Shown here piece by piece: positions 1 through 11,750 of a stretch of DNA of 64,000 nt (its first letter is position 1; the number at the start of each line of letters is the position of its first letter). The stretch covers positions 4,721,503 through 4,785,502 of the forward strand of contig NC_045143.1 in the NCBI RefSeq assembly GCF_008831285.2. Reading direction: 5' to 3'. The notes under the pieces are model-generated. The model did not search any database, was not told where the DNA came from, and saw only the letters and a program-made list of their open reading frames with translations. The translations under genes and the position numbers were made by a program. This DNA comes from Nymphaea colorata. Taxonomy: Eukaryota > Streptophyta > Magnoliopsida > Nymphaeales > Nymphaeaceae.

Positions 1-220
1 CTCAGCAATGAGTCTCAGATTCCTGGTTGAACACAGTTTTATGATAGAGGACTTTCGCAAGACACTGTAACAACGTGATGATGAACGCTAGGGCCCTCTT
101 TTTGACCGAGAGAAATCGTGAATTCCTTTCAAAGATTTTCTGTCCTAAGGATCTAAGGTCGCATCTTTCTACTGGAGGGAGAAAGCGGAAACCAAGGACG
201 AGCAGTTTTGTGCCGACCAG

Positions 221-324
221 GGGGCGGACCCCCAGATTGTCTTCGGCACTCTTCGACGTTGCCAATATTCTCCACGCCGAAGTATTGGACCCTGGCACTC
301 GATCTCCTTTTGCCATTATAAATA
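221..324 (+). promoter_or_regulatory. Core promoter of ENOD93-like gene A
   Basis: A TATAAATA box lies at 317-324, 98 bp before the start codon. A GC-rich block at 221-247, with core GGGGGCGGACCC followed by AGATT and CTTCGGC, recurs at similar places before both other ENOD93-like genes, although the third gene shares little other flanking sequence. The block could be a regulatory element or an old transposon terminus inherited by all three copies. Confidence 0.6.
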
Positions 325-421
325 GCCAAAGGCGTCCTTCCCCTGATCACCACCATATTCTCACCCTCATTGCTCACTTGTGAACTACAAGTTTCATCTC
401 CCTCTCTTTATCTCTGTATCA

Positions 422-1359
422 ATGGCTGTTGATCCTTCTGCAGCTAAACCAGGAAACTCCAGCACTGACACCATTTCGTGTCCATTGGAGATGAACACTG
501 GCTTGGGATATTACATGGACCATAGGGTCGCCCGGGCGAGGCACTATGCTCATGGTATCTTGTCCTTGCCAACTCCATGTACCATGTATACATCACTTTA
601 TTGATTTACTAAAATTTTTCTACAAACTGCTATACTCTTAGCTGCCTTTGCAGCTAAATCATGAGATGAAAGCTTGCCAAGTGCAGGCGCAACAGTCTCA
701 ACAATTAATTCTCCTTTCTCCACAAGCCAATAATTTTTACAAACTAAGAAAATGTTGTTCCGAGAGGAGCTCTGTAGTCGATCGATTGCTGATTTTGTTT
801 TCTTTCTATTCTTCTGCTGTTTCTGTGATGAAGAGGGAGTGGTCGCGGGAGCTAAAGCAGCTGCCATGGCTACTGCTGCCAGTGCCATCCCCACTGTAAG
901 TCTCTCTCTCTCTCTCTCTTACAGAAAATGAAAAAAAATTGTTGAAACGGAAGAAGACGACAAAGTTATGGACGAAACTGAAGTGCCAAGTCCATCCAGA
1001 AGTCTTCACCAATGCATGATCATCTTCGTTGTCCGACACTCCACCGTTGTAAATTTTTCTCTCTGCCTTTCTCCATGCAGTTGGCCAGCGTAAGAATGTT
1101 CCCTTGGGCCAGGCGCAACCTCAACCCCACGGCTCAGGCCCTCATCATATCCACTGGTAACTGATCTCTGTCTCTCTCTGATATACATACATATATAATA
1201 TTGCATAGGATCATGAATTTTTCTTTCTAATTTTCTTTGTATTGACGAGGGGGGATGTTCAATTTGGTTGCAGTGGCAGGAGCGGCATACTTCGTTGTAG
1301 CTGACAAGAAAGTGCTGGCTTCTGCAAGGAAGAACTCCTTTCGAAATGCCCAAGAATGA
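422..1359 (+). CDS. Early nodulin 93-like protein, copy A
   Basis: Four exons join in frame: 422-554, 834-895, 1081-1156 and 1274-1359, giving 118 aa. Family hallmarks are visible: HEGVVAGAKAA (residues 44-54), a first hydrophobic segment to SAIPT, then SVRMFPWAR, LNPTAQALI and a second hydrophobic segment STVAGAAYFVVADK, ending in a basic tail. ENOD93 proteins are small two-helix membrane proteins induced in nodules and by nitrogen in cereals; work in Arabidopsis ties the family to mitochondrial cytochrome c oxidase. Exon 2 uses an AAG 3' splice site (831-833), where copy C has CAG, and its 5' splice site runs directly into a CT repeat. The ATG at 422 is chosen because it sits 98 bp after the TATA box and aligns with the starts of both paralogs. 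No break is seen. Copy B differs at about 13 residues, mostly N-terminal. Confidence 0.88.
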
Positions 1360-2203
1360 AATCACGCTACTTGATCCTGTTTCCTGCCTATGTTAGAGCA
1401 TCAGTAGTCTATAAAAGATCGACTTCTTCGTCTTTCCCATTGTATACTTCATTATTATGAATATGAGATCCGGGGTCGGCTTGTCCTGGATTGAAATTTA
1501 TGGAATTAATAAAAGAACTGAATGAAGTTCAAAGGATACAAGACGTTTTCATCTTCCGATCGAGCTCCAAAAGGCGCGATTGTTTCTTTAAGTTCATTCA
1601 TCCCACAGACGTGGGCAGCAAAGCATGCGTTTGAAACATCACACTCGTATCGCAGTGAACTAAAGGTTTGAATCTTACGCTGACAAGCAAATGGCACAAA
1701 ACCACAACACTCGAACATCTCTGGACTAACATGCTGATTAAATCTAAAGGTTTTTCCTACAACCGCAATTATGGCCGCTCTGCACAATTGTTGGTGAAGG
1801 TTTAGAAGATTGGAAGTATTGTGACGGATTAGAATAGAGTTGAGGTAATCAAAGTTTCAGCCCCCTACATAATTATATTGTGTGTCTTTACTTTGAACAG
1901 GTTTCAGCAATAAAAATAAAAACTTTCAAAGACATTTCTGCACGTTTTGAGCAATCATCCTTAATAGGTAAAACTTCAACCAACATTATTAAGTCGATCT
2001 AATAATACATTTCTAGGGATTGAAATTAATGAAGTGACCATATTATAAAGTAGGACTAAGGTTTTGGGGAAGCACATAAAAAGACGATATTATATGTAAT
2101 GTATTATCACTATGTTGTGTACATACAATATTGACGAAGTGCTTTCTGAGGTATCTAATTCATATATATACTAAAGATTGTCTTCCACCCAGATGAGCAG
2201 AAG

Positions 2204-2206
<3 letters not shown>
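1360..2206. other. Downstream flank of copy A, no gene seen
   Basis: This is the 3' region and spacer of ENOD93-like gene A. Positions 1667-1990 are the single-copy counterpart of a sequence that is tandemly doubled in unit B (9615-10275). Short open frames are present but none has a recognisable motif or splice context. Confidence 0.5.

Positions 2207-2274
<68 letters not shown>
2207..2274. repeat. (AT)n microsatellite
   Basis: An uninterrupted AT dinucleotide run of 68 bases. The matching place in unit B (about 10458-10474) has a much shorter run, so its length changed after the duplication. Confidence 0.97.
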
Positions 2275-2276
<2 letters not shown>

Positions 2277-4540
2277 TTGAGTATTTAGGGGTATATGCCG
2301 TCTTCAACTATGAATATATTTGTCAACTACAACTGGTGACCCAACAAAACGATCATATTAATTAACTCTTGGTAACTTATAACCCCCTGCATTAAACAAC
2401 AGATACTAACAATAAAATGTTACATCTCCCCGCTATAGGAGAGTTATAACTCACGAGTTCATTATAATAAGCCTTCCATCTTTACTCGACCATTTCCATA
2501 ATGTTTATGCTATCTGTAGCCTTAGCTACCAATGCATATAATAACAAAAAAATAAGACTGCCATTAAAATCTCTCCACGCCATTTCTTTGTCAGACTGAA
2601 CAAATTTGTCCTTTGACTTTGTCTACTAACTCAAAAATCAAAATGCGTTTGCAATTTCCACAAAATTGTGGTGATTGTTGAATTTTCATATGTTCCTACG
2701 GTACTTGTGGTTCGCCATATAAAAAGACCTAATGACATGTATATATAAGCTGTAACAGAGCTGTCACTGTCCAAAATCAGCATTTTTTGGACTTTTTTCT
2801 TCACCAACCTGACCTTCAGTGCAACTTTCAACGATGGCAATCTTAAGGAACAGAAGGATCGAGTCAATCTTGGTCGTCCATATGAATAACTTAGCCAAAT
2901 TAAGTCTATGGAACCTCCTATATTCATATGAATCAACGCAAATTAAGTAATACATTGTAGTGGAATGTTCAGGAAAATTAGTTCTTCTCTACCTTCATTA
3001 TTATAAAATAGAGAACTGAATTTTACAATATTTTCAATTAAAGAACCGCAAATAGCAATAACTTTAGCTGCATTTTGTTGCTTCGAACTTTTTGGCTGTT
3101 AATTTGGCCAACAATAATTAATTTTTAAAGCCTCAAGAGTATAATGTAGCTGGTCAGGTTAAGAACTGTGACAAGGTAGGTATATATCCAGTTTGATTCC
3201 TGTAGATGTTATACCTTTACGGTATCTAAAGTTGAACATGGTATGGCTACCATCTCGACACAAATGCAACTCAAAACCTTTGTTTCCCTTCTGTTGTAAC
3301 CGTAAATCAAACTATTGTTTCCCTTGTGTTCAACTGCTGTTTCGAATCGTCTCACTAGTGCTAAATCTTTCCAGTTTTGAACACCGGGAACAAGTTGTGT
3401 GTTTTGACCTGAACAATTCAATCACGGTCACCATCATAAAAACCACACCACATGACCAATATAATCCTTTGGTAATCCAAATCAGATACTTAATGTTCAC
3501 AAATCACAATCATCGGGATGCAGTGTTGACCAGTATGAAACCTCTCCCTGGACTGGTAAGGGAGCAAATTAAGGGCAGGAGAGTGAGAAAGATGAAATGG
3601 GTGTTCTGGTTTTGGAACCAACTCTACAGTCAGGTGGTAGGTAAGTCGATCTTGTTCTTCTCAGGATTAGCCAAATTCTTTGGTAAGTCGACTCACTCAT
3701 TCAGATTGACCAACGTGAATTAAACTATTGACGGGAAAGTGGGCAGGAAAATGAACTGCCACCAGGTTCTTGTAATCCAGCGACCAACTTGGGCTTTTTG
3801 AAAGATTCATATATACATCCAACGCTTATTTTGAAGTGGTCACAGAAACGACGCCATTCTGCTTTGACTCCATATAGCCTGTCAAGAACCGCAGATCAAA
3901 TTATCAAAGCCATAGCAGCGACAGGGAATATCATGGTAGTCTGAAAGCTTGGTGAAATTTCCCTAACAATTTGTCAGTGAAGACGATCTTATATATTTTG
4001 GACAAAAGTAAAGCTTCTACACACATATTTCAAAAACCCGTCACCCAAATGGGCTGTAAAGCCCACGGCCATCTGATGGATGCTCGGCTACTTAAAGATA
4101 ACGTGATTGAAATGCTTCATATTTATATATATAACACAAGAAATTTGAGAGTTTTACTTCTTAACAGTTAAAAGTATTGATCAATCATTCCTGATACGAG
4201 ACAAACGCCTTTTTCGTTTTTGAATAGCTCAAGCTTACCTTTCACGAAATGCATGTGCACGGTAAAGGTTTAGAAAAGAAATAACGAGACCGCCACAAAA
4301 GATGTCTTCCACCCAAAAGTTTCGAGAATTCATGTAATAATCGCTTATTGGAAGCTATGGGCAGGCTGCTGGTTTTTCTATCACCATCTTGGCTTTTGAT
4401 GCTTCTAGATTGGACTAGAAGCGGCAGTCAAAAATTCTCTCCTGGACTCTTGTGACTATTAAATAATTCAAACTTTTGAAACAGAGTTTCACCCAATTAG
4501 TGGGGTTGCGAACCGCTCGGACACAGAAATTGATTTGTAT

Positions 4541-4791
4541 ATCCAAGACATTCATAAACCAGAGAGCAATTTCTCTTTTCAAATTGGTGTGCTTTAGTGT
4601 CTGAATCAGATATATATCATTTAGACACTAAAGCACAACAAGTTGGAAGGAAAAGTTACATTCATAAACCAGAACGGAGCAATTTCTGTTTCTTAAATTG
4701 TTGTGCTCTACTGTCTAAATCATATGTATGATTAAAGCACAACAATTTGGAAGGAGAAATTGCTCAGTTCTGCTTTATGAACGTCTTGGAT
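4541..4791. repeat. Foldback / MITE-like element with nested inverted repeats
   Basis: The outer arms start ATCCAAGACATTCATAAA at 4541 and end, as reverse complement, ATCCAAGACGTTCATAAA at 4791. Complementarity continues inward through an AGCAATTTCTC motif and a CAAATTGKTGTGCTTT motif. A second, internal pair of arms (about 4586-4640, and the repeated CATTCATAAACCAGA at 4660) nests inside, so the element can fold into a long hairpin with branches. No open frame is present. The superfamily is not determined because no clear target duplication could be fixed. Confidence 0.75.
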
Positions 4792-5513
4792 GTATGGAAT
4801 GAAGACTAACATGACAATTTCTTTCTCCATTTCCTTGTAAATTAGGTAGATTTTGAGAGTTGCTTGCTTTTGGGTGTACAGATTGTCAACATGGTTGTTT
4901 CTTGGCATGGTGACAGATTCAAGATGGCCCATAGACAGACAGTGTGAAGGAAAAGGACAGTGGTGGGAATCACATTATCAAATCGTTTTTAGTTTCAAAA
5001 TTTCCTTAATTTTTTCTTTTTTTTTTTTGAAAAATTAAGTACTACTTTGTTTTTGCTAATTCGAAATGATTCATTCAATAGTTTATCAACAGAATCATCC
5101 TGATTGACGTAGTGTAGCTGAGTGTTATGCTGATGACACGTTTTCACCTTGTTTCATATTTATTTTTTTTACTACAAATAATAAAATGTTCAATACTAAA
5201 GTTAAAAAGGTATATTGTGGGACCACCCAAGTCTGGAAGCAACCCTATACCATGAGTTGAAAAAAAATACATTTGAGACACTTTCACCAGCCACCTAATC
5301 TTGAAGAGACTTTGTTGTCTGGTTAGGCTCACGTGGAAAACCGATGCCTTATTGCCAATAGGCTTTCTTATTGCTGTTTAACTCAAAATTTTCCTTTTAT
5401 TTATCGTCTTGAGTGGATGTCAAATCTTTCATATTTTTCATCCATCACCACCATCTAGATAAAAAATAAGTGGCTGACCAGCATTAACTAAAGCAACCTT
5501 TTTTTCGTTAATG

Positions 5514-5515
<2 letters not shown>

Positions 5516-5582
<67 letters not shown>
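5516..5582. repeat. (CT)n microsatellite
   Basis: A nearly perfect CT dinucleotide run of about 65 bases in intergenic DNA. Confidence 0.95.
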
Positions 5583-5585
<3 letters not shown>

Positions 5586-5907
5586 TATGGCACACATGCC
5601 TTGGTGGGAGGTTTGATGCCCATGAAATTGTTTTCTTTTACTGTGGCTTTAGTGTAGACACGAAAACAATGTGCCGCTCTTTTCAGGGGTCTTTAACCTT
5701 CCCAATAATTTTGGGTATGTACTTTTCATTTCCATGCCTTATGATGATTTTGTTCTTTATAACAAATTGGTAGGGACATAATCTTTAAAGGGGTTGGCAC
5801 AATGAACAGGGTAAGACTGGTAAGTAGAATTTTTAGGGCATCAACTTCGCGCACTGCAAAAAAACCCATTGATACGCAAGTTAAAACACAGCTAGGGTTT
5901 AGGGTTT

Positions 5908-6413
5908 GTTAATGGTCCAACTTCTACGTCTAGATTAAAAGTCAAAAAGTTATTGAATTAGAGAACATTAAACTGCTTTACTATCTCCTAACAATTAGTA
6001 TATGTAGGTTTATTTCGAACCATATTTTGTAACCGGACATGGCCGGGCGTGGTTTTCTCACATAAAATCTAAGGTGATGGAAGAAAGGGAGGAGTTCTGT
6101 TTCTCTTATTGAGCAGTAGAATGAAATACTCCTGCTCACCCAAATTGTTAGACAGCCTCAATGCAATGTGACAAGATGATTTGTGGTTATATTCTGAATC
6201 CAATAATGTTAAAGTTTCATGTGTCGCTGCCGAATAGCAAATGTTAATCCAGTTACGGAATTCCAGTTAATGATCCAACTTCTATGTCCAGATTAAGAGT
6301 CAAAAAGTTATTGAATTAGAGAACATTAAACTGCTTTACTGTCTCCGAACAATTAGTATATGTAGGTTTATTTCGAACCATATTTTGTAACCGGAGATGG
6401 CCGGGCATGGTTT
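5908..6413. repeat. Direct duplication of a 148-bp segment
   Basis: Positions 5908-6055 and 6266-6413 are equally long and nearly identical, differing at only a few bases. Both contain the string GAGAACATTAAACTGC and end near GGCCGGGC. About 210 bp of unrelated sequence separates them. No coding content is evident. Confidence 0.9.
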
Positions 6414-6844
6414 ACATAGAATATCCAAGAACTAAAACCATCTTCCCAATAGGAAATAAATTAATAACATTAACAAATTATGGGATTAAATGAAAATATA
6501 CCCATGGATTTCCCATATAAGAACTTTTTCGTACGTCTTTGAAACATCAAATCCGTCCCCCTTCTGAAGTTTCACCTTTCCATTAATAACCTAGAAAAAC
6601 TGCGTTCATGGAGCTTAACTAATCATCTCCAGGATTTTTCAGTCACATTCACAATCCTTTCAAAAATTACCTTCTTAACAATAATAACCATTAATGAAAA
6701 CCCTGCATATATGCTCATCTATTGAAGTATGTTCGCGTGACAATATCAACAATGATTTCCTCATCAAGAAAATCTGGTCCTATGAATATTTTTATCTCCA
6801 AACCATAAAGTTTGAAGTCCTTTTGACAGTCTCAGCTTTGAGTG

Positions 6845-7110
6845 CTTTGGTATTTGGGAACCGTGAATTTAAGATCAGACCCTCCTCCCGCTAACTTTAA
6901 GTCCAACTTTTGAACGATGCAAAGAAGTAAAATAAGAATTTTCAGTGTGGATCTTAGTTCTGACCTAGGACCCTCAGTTTGATGAACCATGGATATCAGC
7001 AAAAGCATGTCATGTCATATCCACATAAGATCGTGGATTTCAAATCCGGATTTATATTTTGGGTACTCAAATTTTGGGTCAGACCTAATGTCATTTTGAG
7101 TAGTCAAATT
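6845..7110. repeat. Degenerate copy of a dispersed MITE-like repeat
   Basis: This region shares ordered motifs with the better preserved element at 27233-27474: TATTTGGGA, then TTAAGATCAGACCCTCC, then a block around GATCTTAG followed by AGTTTGATGA, then GATTTCAAATC. The ends here are too diverged to place terminal repeats. Confidence 0.55.
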
Positions 7111-8173
7111 CTTGATCTCCTAAACCAAACATGAGCGAGTAACTTGACGCAAACTATGTTTTGAAAGAGTTCTAAAATTCCCAACATCCATTTTGATTTA
7201 GATGGTTAATGGTAGGAAGTTATTGTACTCCTGGTGGCCCCAAAGCTTATATTTGAGAATATTCCTTGGATCAAATCGAGGAAGCAAGGGCTAGATGGTG
7301 CATATATCCGTTTGATATATAGATGTAATCGTTGGTAACATGGTGGGTCTGCAGACGGTTCGACTTCAGATCGGATTTTTCCTGACCGGACCCGACATGA
7401 ATCATAAGCCCGGCTTGGCAGGAATTCAACCAGGCCAAGAGTATATGACTGGATGAAAGGGAACTGGTAGGTTAATAATATTTAAATATTTGAGTTTAAC
7501 CTATATAAGAAGTTATAAAAATTAAGAAAACATAATTCGTTTTCTTTTCAACGAAAAATTCCAAGCTCTGCCTTTGTTGACTCGGTGCCCATTTCCACCA
7601 TGCTGAGGTTGAGCCGAGCGGCCATGATGCTGACCAGGTTCTGGCTGGCTGGTCTTCTCACAGTCCAAATCATAATATATAAAGTCCATGGTCGATTAGT
7701 TTAAAAATATGGGTTAGCAACAAGGGAGAACGCTGAACATCTTCATGTTCATTTGTCTAGCGCTGGAGTTTGCAACAAGGTGACATGCCACCTAACTCTG
7801 AACGTAGCTTGAAAAATGAGGTGGTGCAGTCAAATACCTTGGGCCTTCGCAAAATCTTCGCTAACATTTATATATAGTACGTTTAGCAAAACATTGGTCC
7901 CTTATTTTAGCTTTGTGAACGTGAAAGTACAAAAGGAGTCCACTTAGTGGTTGAAATCTGCTGGTTCAAGTAAGCACTGAGTCTAAGCTTCCTGGTTGAA
8001 CCCAGTTTTATGCTCAGGACTTTTCTGAAGACACGGTAACAACGTGATAATCAACTGCAGAGCCCTCTTTTTGCTGGAGAAGAATCGTGAATTCCTTTTA
8101 AAGATTTTCTTTCTTAAGGATCTGACGTTGCATCTTTCTGCCAGAAACCAAGGAAGAGCAGTTTGCGCCGACC

Positions 8174-8280
8174 AGGGGGCGGACCCGCAGACTGGCTTCG
8201 CCGATCTTCGACGTTGCCAATATTCTCCAAGCCGAAGTTTTGGACTCTGGCACATCATCTCTTTTCTGCCTTTATAAATA
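8174..8280 (+). promoter_or_regulatory. Core promoter of ENOD93-like gene B
   Basis: A TATAAATA box lies at 8273-8280, 104 bp before the start codon. The shared GC-rich block GGGGGCGGACCC, followed by AGACTGGCTTCGCC, is at 8174-8201. Confidence 0.6.
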
Positions 8281-8383
8281 GCCGAAGGCGCCCTTCTCCT
8301 GATCACCACCATATTCCCACCCTCATTGCTCACTCGTGAACAACAAAATTCCCGTCTCTCTATCTCTCCCCATCTTTGTATCA

Positions 8384-8831
8384 ATGGGTGTTGGTCAGTC
8401 TGCAGCTAAACCAGGAAGCTCCAGTACCGGCACCATTTCGTGCCCATTGGAGATGAATACCAGTTTAGGAAATTACATGGACCAAAGAGTTGCCCGGGCG
8501 AGGCGCTATGCTCATGGTATCTTGTCCTTGCCAACACCATGTACCATGTATATGCATCACTTGATTGATTTATTAACAGTTTTCAGCTAAATCATGAGAT
8601 GAACGCTTGCCGAGTGCAGGCACAACAGCCTCAACTCTCAACAGCTAATTCTTCTTCCTGTACCAACTAAGAACTAGACAAATTAATTAAATGGTGTTCT
8701 GAGAGAAGCATTGTCGTCGATCGGTTGCTGATTTTCTTTTTTTTTTTCTCCTGTTTTTGTGATGAAGAGGGAGTGGTCGCGTGTGCTAAAGCAGCTGTCA
8801 TGGCTACTGCTGCCAGTGCCATCCCCACGGT

Positions 8832-8875
<44 letters not shown>

Positions 8876-9291
8876 AGAAAATGAAAATTGTTGAAACTGA
8901 AGAAGAGGACAAAATTATGGACGGAAATAAGGTGCCAAGTCCGCCGATAAGTCTTGATCGATGCACGATCACCTTCGTTTGTCTGATACTCCACCGTCGT
9001 AAATTTTTCTGTCTTTCTCCATGCAGTTGGCCAGCGTAAGAATGTTCCCTTGGGCCAGGCGCAATCTCAACCCCACGGCTCAGGCACTCATCATATCCAC
9101 TGGTAACTGATCTCTGTCATTCTTATATAATATTGCATACGTTAATGAATTTTTATATCTAATTTTCTTTGTATTGACGAGGCGAGATGTTCAATTTGGT
9201 TGCAGTGGCAGGAGCGGCATACTTCGTTGTAGCAGACAAGAAAGTGCTGGCTTCTGCAAGGGAGAACTCGTTTCGGAATAACCAAGAATGA
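8384..9291 (+). CDS. Early nodulin 93-like protein, copy B
   Basis: Exons 8384-8516, 8768-8829, 9027-9102 and 9206-9291 give 118 aa with exon lengths identical to copy A. The ENOD93 core is intact (SVRMFPWAR, LNPTAQALI, GAAYFVVADKK), with two hydrophobic segments. Differences from copy A cluster in the variable N-terminus, apart from Gly to Cys in GVVACAK and a Lys to Glu near the C-terminus. Exon 2 again follows an AAG acceptor (8765-8767). Its donor reads GTAGCT instead of GTAAGT and is followed at once by about 40 nt of CT repeat, so splicing here may be less efficient. As in the family, a small membrane protein, possibly mitochondrial, is expected. The start is fixed by alignment with copies A and C and by the TATA box upstream. 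Confidence 0.86.
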
Positions 9292-9614
9292 GCTCCCGCT
9301 GATTGATCCTGTTTTCTGCCTATGTTAGAGCATCAGTAGTTTATGAAAGATCGACTTCTTCCTCTTTCCCATTGTAACTTTATTATTATGAATACGAGGC
9401 TGGAGTCAGCTAGCGCCAGTCCTGGATTGAAATTTATGGAATTAATAAAAAAACTGAATGAAGTTCATAAGATACATGACGTTTTCATTTTCCGATCGAC
9501 CTCCAATGGGCGCGATTGTTTCTTTAAGTTCATTCATCCCACAGACGTGGGCAGTAAACTTATGCGTTTGAAACGTCACACCTGTATTCCAAGAAAAAGA
9601 GCGAAACCTTAGCT

Positions 9615-10275
9615 TTGAAGCTTACGCTTCCAAGAAAATGGCAGAGATCAAATCCGGCACTCTTCACCTATAAACCACATCGCTGAAACGCTCGTACATC
9701 TCTGGACTAGTACGCTGATTAAATCTAAAGGTTTTCCTAATAACCGTAATTATGGCCGCACTCCACAATTGATGATGAATATTTAGAAGTTTCCAAAAAT
9801 ATTGCGACGGATTAGAACAGAGTTGAGGTAATCAAAGTTTCAAAACGACAAATTCAAAGACGTTTCTGCTTGATTTGAGTAATCATCCTTAATAGGTAAA
9901 CATTCAACCTACAAGACGTTTTGAATCTTACGCTGCCAAGAAAATGGCGGAAACTAAATCGGCTTCTCTTCACCTAAACCACAACGCTCGAACAACTCTG
10001 GACTAATATGTTGATTTAATCTGAAGGATTTCTTATTCAACAATGGCCGTTCAAAACAATTGATAGTGAAGATTTAGAATATTTCAGAAATATTGCGAAG
10101 GATTATAACAGAGTTGAGGTAATCAAAAGTATTAAACGACAAATTAAAAGTCCCCAATACAATAATAGAGTCTCTCTCCACTTTTTGAACAGGTATAAAC
10201 AACAAAAATAAGAACTCTTCAAAGACATTTCTGCATGATTTATTGAGCAACCATCCTTAATAGGTTAACATTCCT
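9615..10275. repeat. Tandem duplication inside unit B flank
   Basis: Two diverged direct copies, about 9615-9910 and 9921-10275, share motifs such as CTTACGCT, CCAAGAAAATGGC, TCTGGACTA and GAGTTGAGGTAATCAAA. Unit A has a single copy at about 1667-1990, so the doubling is specific to unit B or was lost from A. Confidence 0.8.
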
Positions 10276-10969
10276 ACACATTATTAGGTTGATCACATAA
10301 TACATTTCTGGGATTGAAATTAATGAAGTGATCATATTATAAGTAGGATTAAGGTGTTTTGAGAAGCATACTATTTTATATTGACCAAATACTTTTTGAG
10401 GTTTCTAATTCACATATAAACTAAACCTTGTCTCCCACCCAGATAAGCAGAAGGTGATATATATATATATATATTATCGTTGTTAATCTACGTATTATTG
10501 TTAGGGGCATATACCATCTTCAACTATGAATGTATTTGTTAACTCTAACTAGTGAGCCACCAAAATTATCGTATTAACTCTTGATAACTCATAACCCCCT
10601 GCAATAAACCACTAATACTAACAATAAAGCGTTACATTTTCCCGTCAGATGAGAGCTATTAACTCACCTAGTTCATTACAAAAAACCTTTCATCCTTACG
10701 CGACCATTTCTATCAAGTTTATGCTAGCTATGAGCTGCCAATGCATATAGTATCAAAAAAAAAAAATTAAGACGGACATTAAAATCTCTGCACGCTTTTT
10801 TTTTTGTCAAACTGAACAAATCCGTCCTTTGACTTTGTCTACTAATTGAAAAATCAAAAAGGGCTTACAATTTCAACAAAATTGGTGTGATTATTGAATT
10901 TTTATATGTTTCTGCGGTACTTGTGGATCACCATATAAAAAAGAAAGGAAATCAAGATCAAGACCTAAT

Positions 10970-11014
<45 letters not shown>

Positions 11015-11272
11015 CGATCGATATTTGCTCAACCAGTTTGCTAAACGCAATCATGTTCGTAAATGGGAAGATATGTACCAAACACGATATTGGTAATACT
11101 TTCCTTGACGTAAACAAACCCAAACACCGTTCACTATTATGATCGTCATGACTCATAGCCAGCCTCCATTATTATCTGCTTTAAGAGAACTATCATGGTC
11201 CACAAACAGCATTTCTTGGTCATTTTTCTTCACCAACCTGACCTTCAGTTCAACTTTTGACGAGGGCAATCA

Positions 11273-11409
11273 AAGGAACAGATGGATACGAGTCAATGTT
11301 GGTCGTCGATATGATCAGACAGCCAAATTAGGTCCATCTTAAGGAACAGATGGATCGAGTCGATCTTGGTCATCGATGTGATCAGACTTAGCCAAATTAA
11401 GTCTATGGA
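11273..11409. repeat. Tandem duplication of about 68 bp
   Basis: Copies at 11273-11340 and 11341-11409 both start AAGGAACAGATGGAT and carry GCCAAATTA near the end. Unit A has only one copy near 2846-2912. Confidence 0.85.
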
Positions 11410-11750
11410 GCCTCCCATATTCATATGAATCAACGCAAACTAAATCATATATTACAGTGGAATGAGGAGGAATATTAGTTCCTAGCTACCATCATTATGA
11501 TGAAATAGAGAACTGAATTTTACGACATGATATTTTGAAATAAAAAACGGTAAAAATAAAAATTACAATAACTTTAGCTGCACTTGGTTGTTTTGAACTT
11601 TGTCGTTGTTAACTTGTCACTTCTATTCTTTTGAGGGGTATAGTATAGTTGCAGGTATCTAATTCGATTCTTATAGACGTTTAAGTAATGAGTTGCATTA
11701 CCTAAACTACCATGCATCGCTAACATTGCTCATGTCGATACAACATAAGA

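Larger units (their letters stand above)
1..3270. repeat. Segmental duplication, unit A (truncated by left edge)
   Basis: This block aligns along its length with 7970-11750. Matching stretches include the promoter, all exons and introns of the ENOD93-like gene, and about 1.9 kb of downstream DNA (for example 1667-1990, 2160-2280, 2631-2960 and 3060-3260). Similarity fades near 3270. The left end lies outside the window, so the true size is unknown. Introns and flanks carry small indels and microsatellite length changes, while exon lengths are identical, which suggests a fairly recent duplication with selection on the coding part. Confidence 0.85.
3271..7969. other. Intergenic spacer between duplication units A and B
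   Basis: No gene could be supported in this 4.7 kb. A 176-codon open frame at 3193-3723 has no recognisable domain and unconvincing composition. The stretch contains a foldback element (4541-4791), a CT microsatellite (5516-5582), a 148-bp direct duplication (5908-6055 and 6266-6413) and a degenerate copy of a dispersed repeat (6845-7110). The rest is AT-rich and unremarkable. Confidence 0.6.
7970..11750. repeat. Segmental duplication, unit B
   Basis: This is the counterpart of 1-3270. It contains ENOD93-like gene B and its flanks. It is longer than unit A mainly because two internal pieces were themselves tandemly repeated (9615-10275 and 11273-11409) and because microsatellites changed length. 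Similarity decays around 11700-11750. Confidence 0.85.

Noticed and set aside
3193-3723. 176-codon open frame on the plus strand
   Set aside because: No domain, odd composition and partly inside the eroded end of a duplication; likely chance.
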